The position numbers and the translations under genes are program-made. Positions 63,261 through 64,000 of a stretch of DNA of 64,000 nucleotides are shown here, in pieces. This DNA is from Molothrus aeneus (taxonomy: Eukaryota > Chordata > Aves > Passeriformes > Icteridae). Numbering within the stretch: position 1 is the first letter of the stretch; each line of letters begins with the position of its first letter. The DNA is taken from the NCBI RefSeq assembly GCF_037042795.1, contig NC_089655.1, positions 13,658,001-13,722,000 of the forward strand, given 5' to 3'. Under the pieces are notes generated by a model that saw only the letters and a list, made by a program, of their open reading frames with translations, had not been told where the DNA came from and made no database searches.

Positions 63261-64000
63261 TGTCTGCCTCCATGGGAAAACGTCCTCAGTCCTTGTCTCG
63301 CTCTCCTGGGGTTTCTTTGCAGGCTCTCCAGCCTGGGCACAGCCTGCTTTGGGAATAGCTTCTAGTGTGTCAGGATTGGACCTGTTGGTGCAAAGTCACT
63401 CTCCTGTGTCAGCTCCTCCAACACAGACTTTAAGTCTTGCAATGCCAGCAGTGGAAGGAACAAACAAACAAAAGGATGCACAAACCTCCCTGCCTGCACA
63501 GCTGCAAATCCCCCCATGAAGCCTGAAGACTTTGGGCATCTGCCCTTTTTCCCCTTCCTCACACCAAAGTTTACTCAGCATAATCCCCCCTAAAATCTCC
63601 CTTCAGTGAGTTCTGCTCTGCCAGGCAGGAGGAAGGCTCTGATGTGATGAGCATGGCTGGGGCTCAGCATCTCAAAAAGGGAGAGGCCTCTCCAAGCTGT
63701 CAGGGAGGGAACCAGTGAAGGCCAGCCCTCACCCAGGTATCACATCCACCCTACGATCCTCAACACCAGCTCCAGGCTCTCAGAGACCCCCAATGGCTCT
63801 GGAGCCAATTGCTGCCTGTTTCTTCACCTTAGAAGCTTATGGGCCTACAAATGGCTGGCTGGAGAGTGGTGGCCTGGGTGGCCAGTGCAGCAAGGATGAC
63901 ATCTGGGACCTTGGATACAAGGTGTCACCTGCAGGAGCTCAGTCCCCTGAGCCACACTGCAAGCAGAACCAGTGGTCTTTGACAGCTTCACAGTCACTGT

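Larger units (their letters stand above)
44141..64000. other. Gene-poor region on the HES1 side of the cluster
   Basis: No convincing protein-coding or RNA gene in nearly 20 kb. By synteny with mammals the next gene is expected to be HES1, outside the window. GC-rich background sequence is interrupted by AT-rich, motif-dense blocks, listed separately, that look like regulatory elements. Many open frames exist on both strands because of the GC content. Confidence 0.65.

Noticed and set aside
1..64000. CRISPR arrays, operons, tRNA or rRNA genes, complete retroviral copies
   Set aside because: Looked for and not seen; the window is vertebrate nuclear DNA with only short CR1 fragments as recognisable transposons.

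Overview
The window looks like bird nuclear DNA. It carries several 3' fragments of CR1 LINEs, the dominant bird and reptile retroposon, and spliced vertebrate genes in a gene order that matches the human 3q29 neighbourhood (ATP13A3, GP5, LRRC15, CPN2, then the HES1 side). The species cannot be told from the sequence alone. All recognised genes lie on the + strand.

Layout. 1-15.05 kb: the last ten coding exons (about 381 residues) and the long 3' UTR of ATP13A3, a P5B-type polyamine-transporting ATPase. 18.8-22.3 kb: GP5 (platelet/thrombocyte glycoprotein V), coding sequence in one exon. 28.9-33.8 kb: LRRC15, with a probable TATA-box promoter, a non-coding exon 1 and a single coding exon. 34.9-37.6 kb: CPN2, the regulatory subunit of carboxypeptidase N, best modelled with a 12-nt first coding exon that supplies the start codon. 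40.9-44.1 kb: a fourth leucine-rich-repeat (LRR) gene, not part of the human cluster as I know it. Its LRR domain is CPN2-like, but it also has a long Ser/Thr/Pro mucin stalk with tandem repeats, a transmembrane helix and a short tail. 44.2-64 kb: no convincing gene. This GC-rich stretch contains AT-rich blocks that look like conserved regulatory elements, a 43-bp minisatellite in a CpG-rich patch, and a two-part non-coding cassette present twice, about 12.8 kb apart.

How the parts relate. GP5, LRRC15, CPN2 and the fourth gene are head-to-tail LRR paralogues, each with essentially its whole coding sequence in one exon after an upstream small exon (seen or inferred). They differ in how they end: GP5 and LRRC15 have a stalk and membrane helix, CPN2 is secreted, and the fourth gene puts a CPN2-like LRR head on a GPIb-alpha-like mucin stalk. 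Base composition changes sharply near 22.5 kb: ATP13A3 and GP5 are AT-rich, everything after is GC-rich.

The most interesting items are the mucin-stalk CPN2-like gene, the duplicated non-coding cassette (both copies keep an RBPJ-type GTGGGAA site, notable on the HES1 side of the cluster), and CTCF-like motifs flanking the fourth gene. Exon borders were read by eye from splice signals, reading-frame continuity and remembered family sequences; no alignment or expression data were available.
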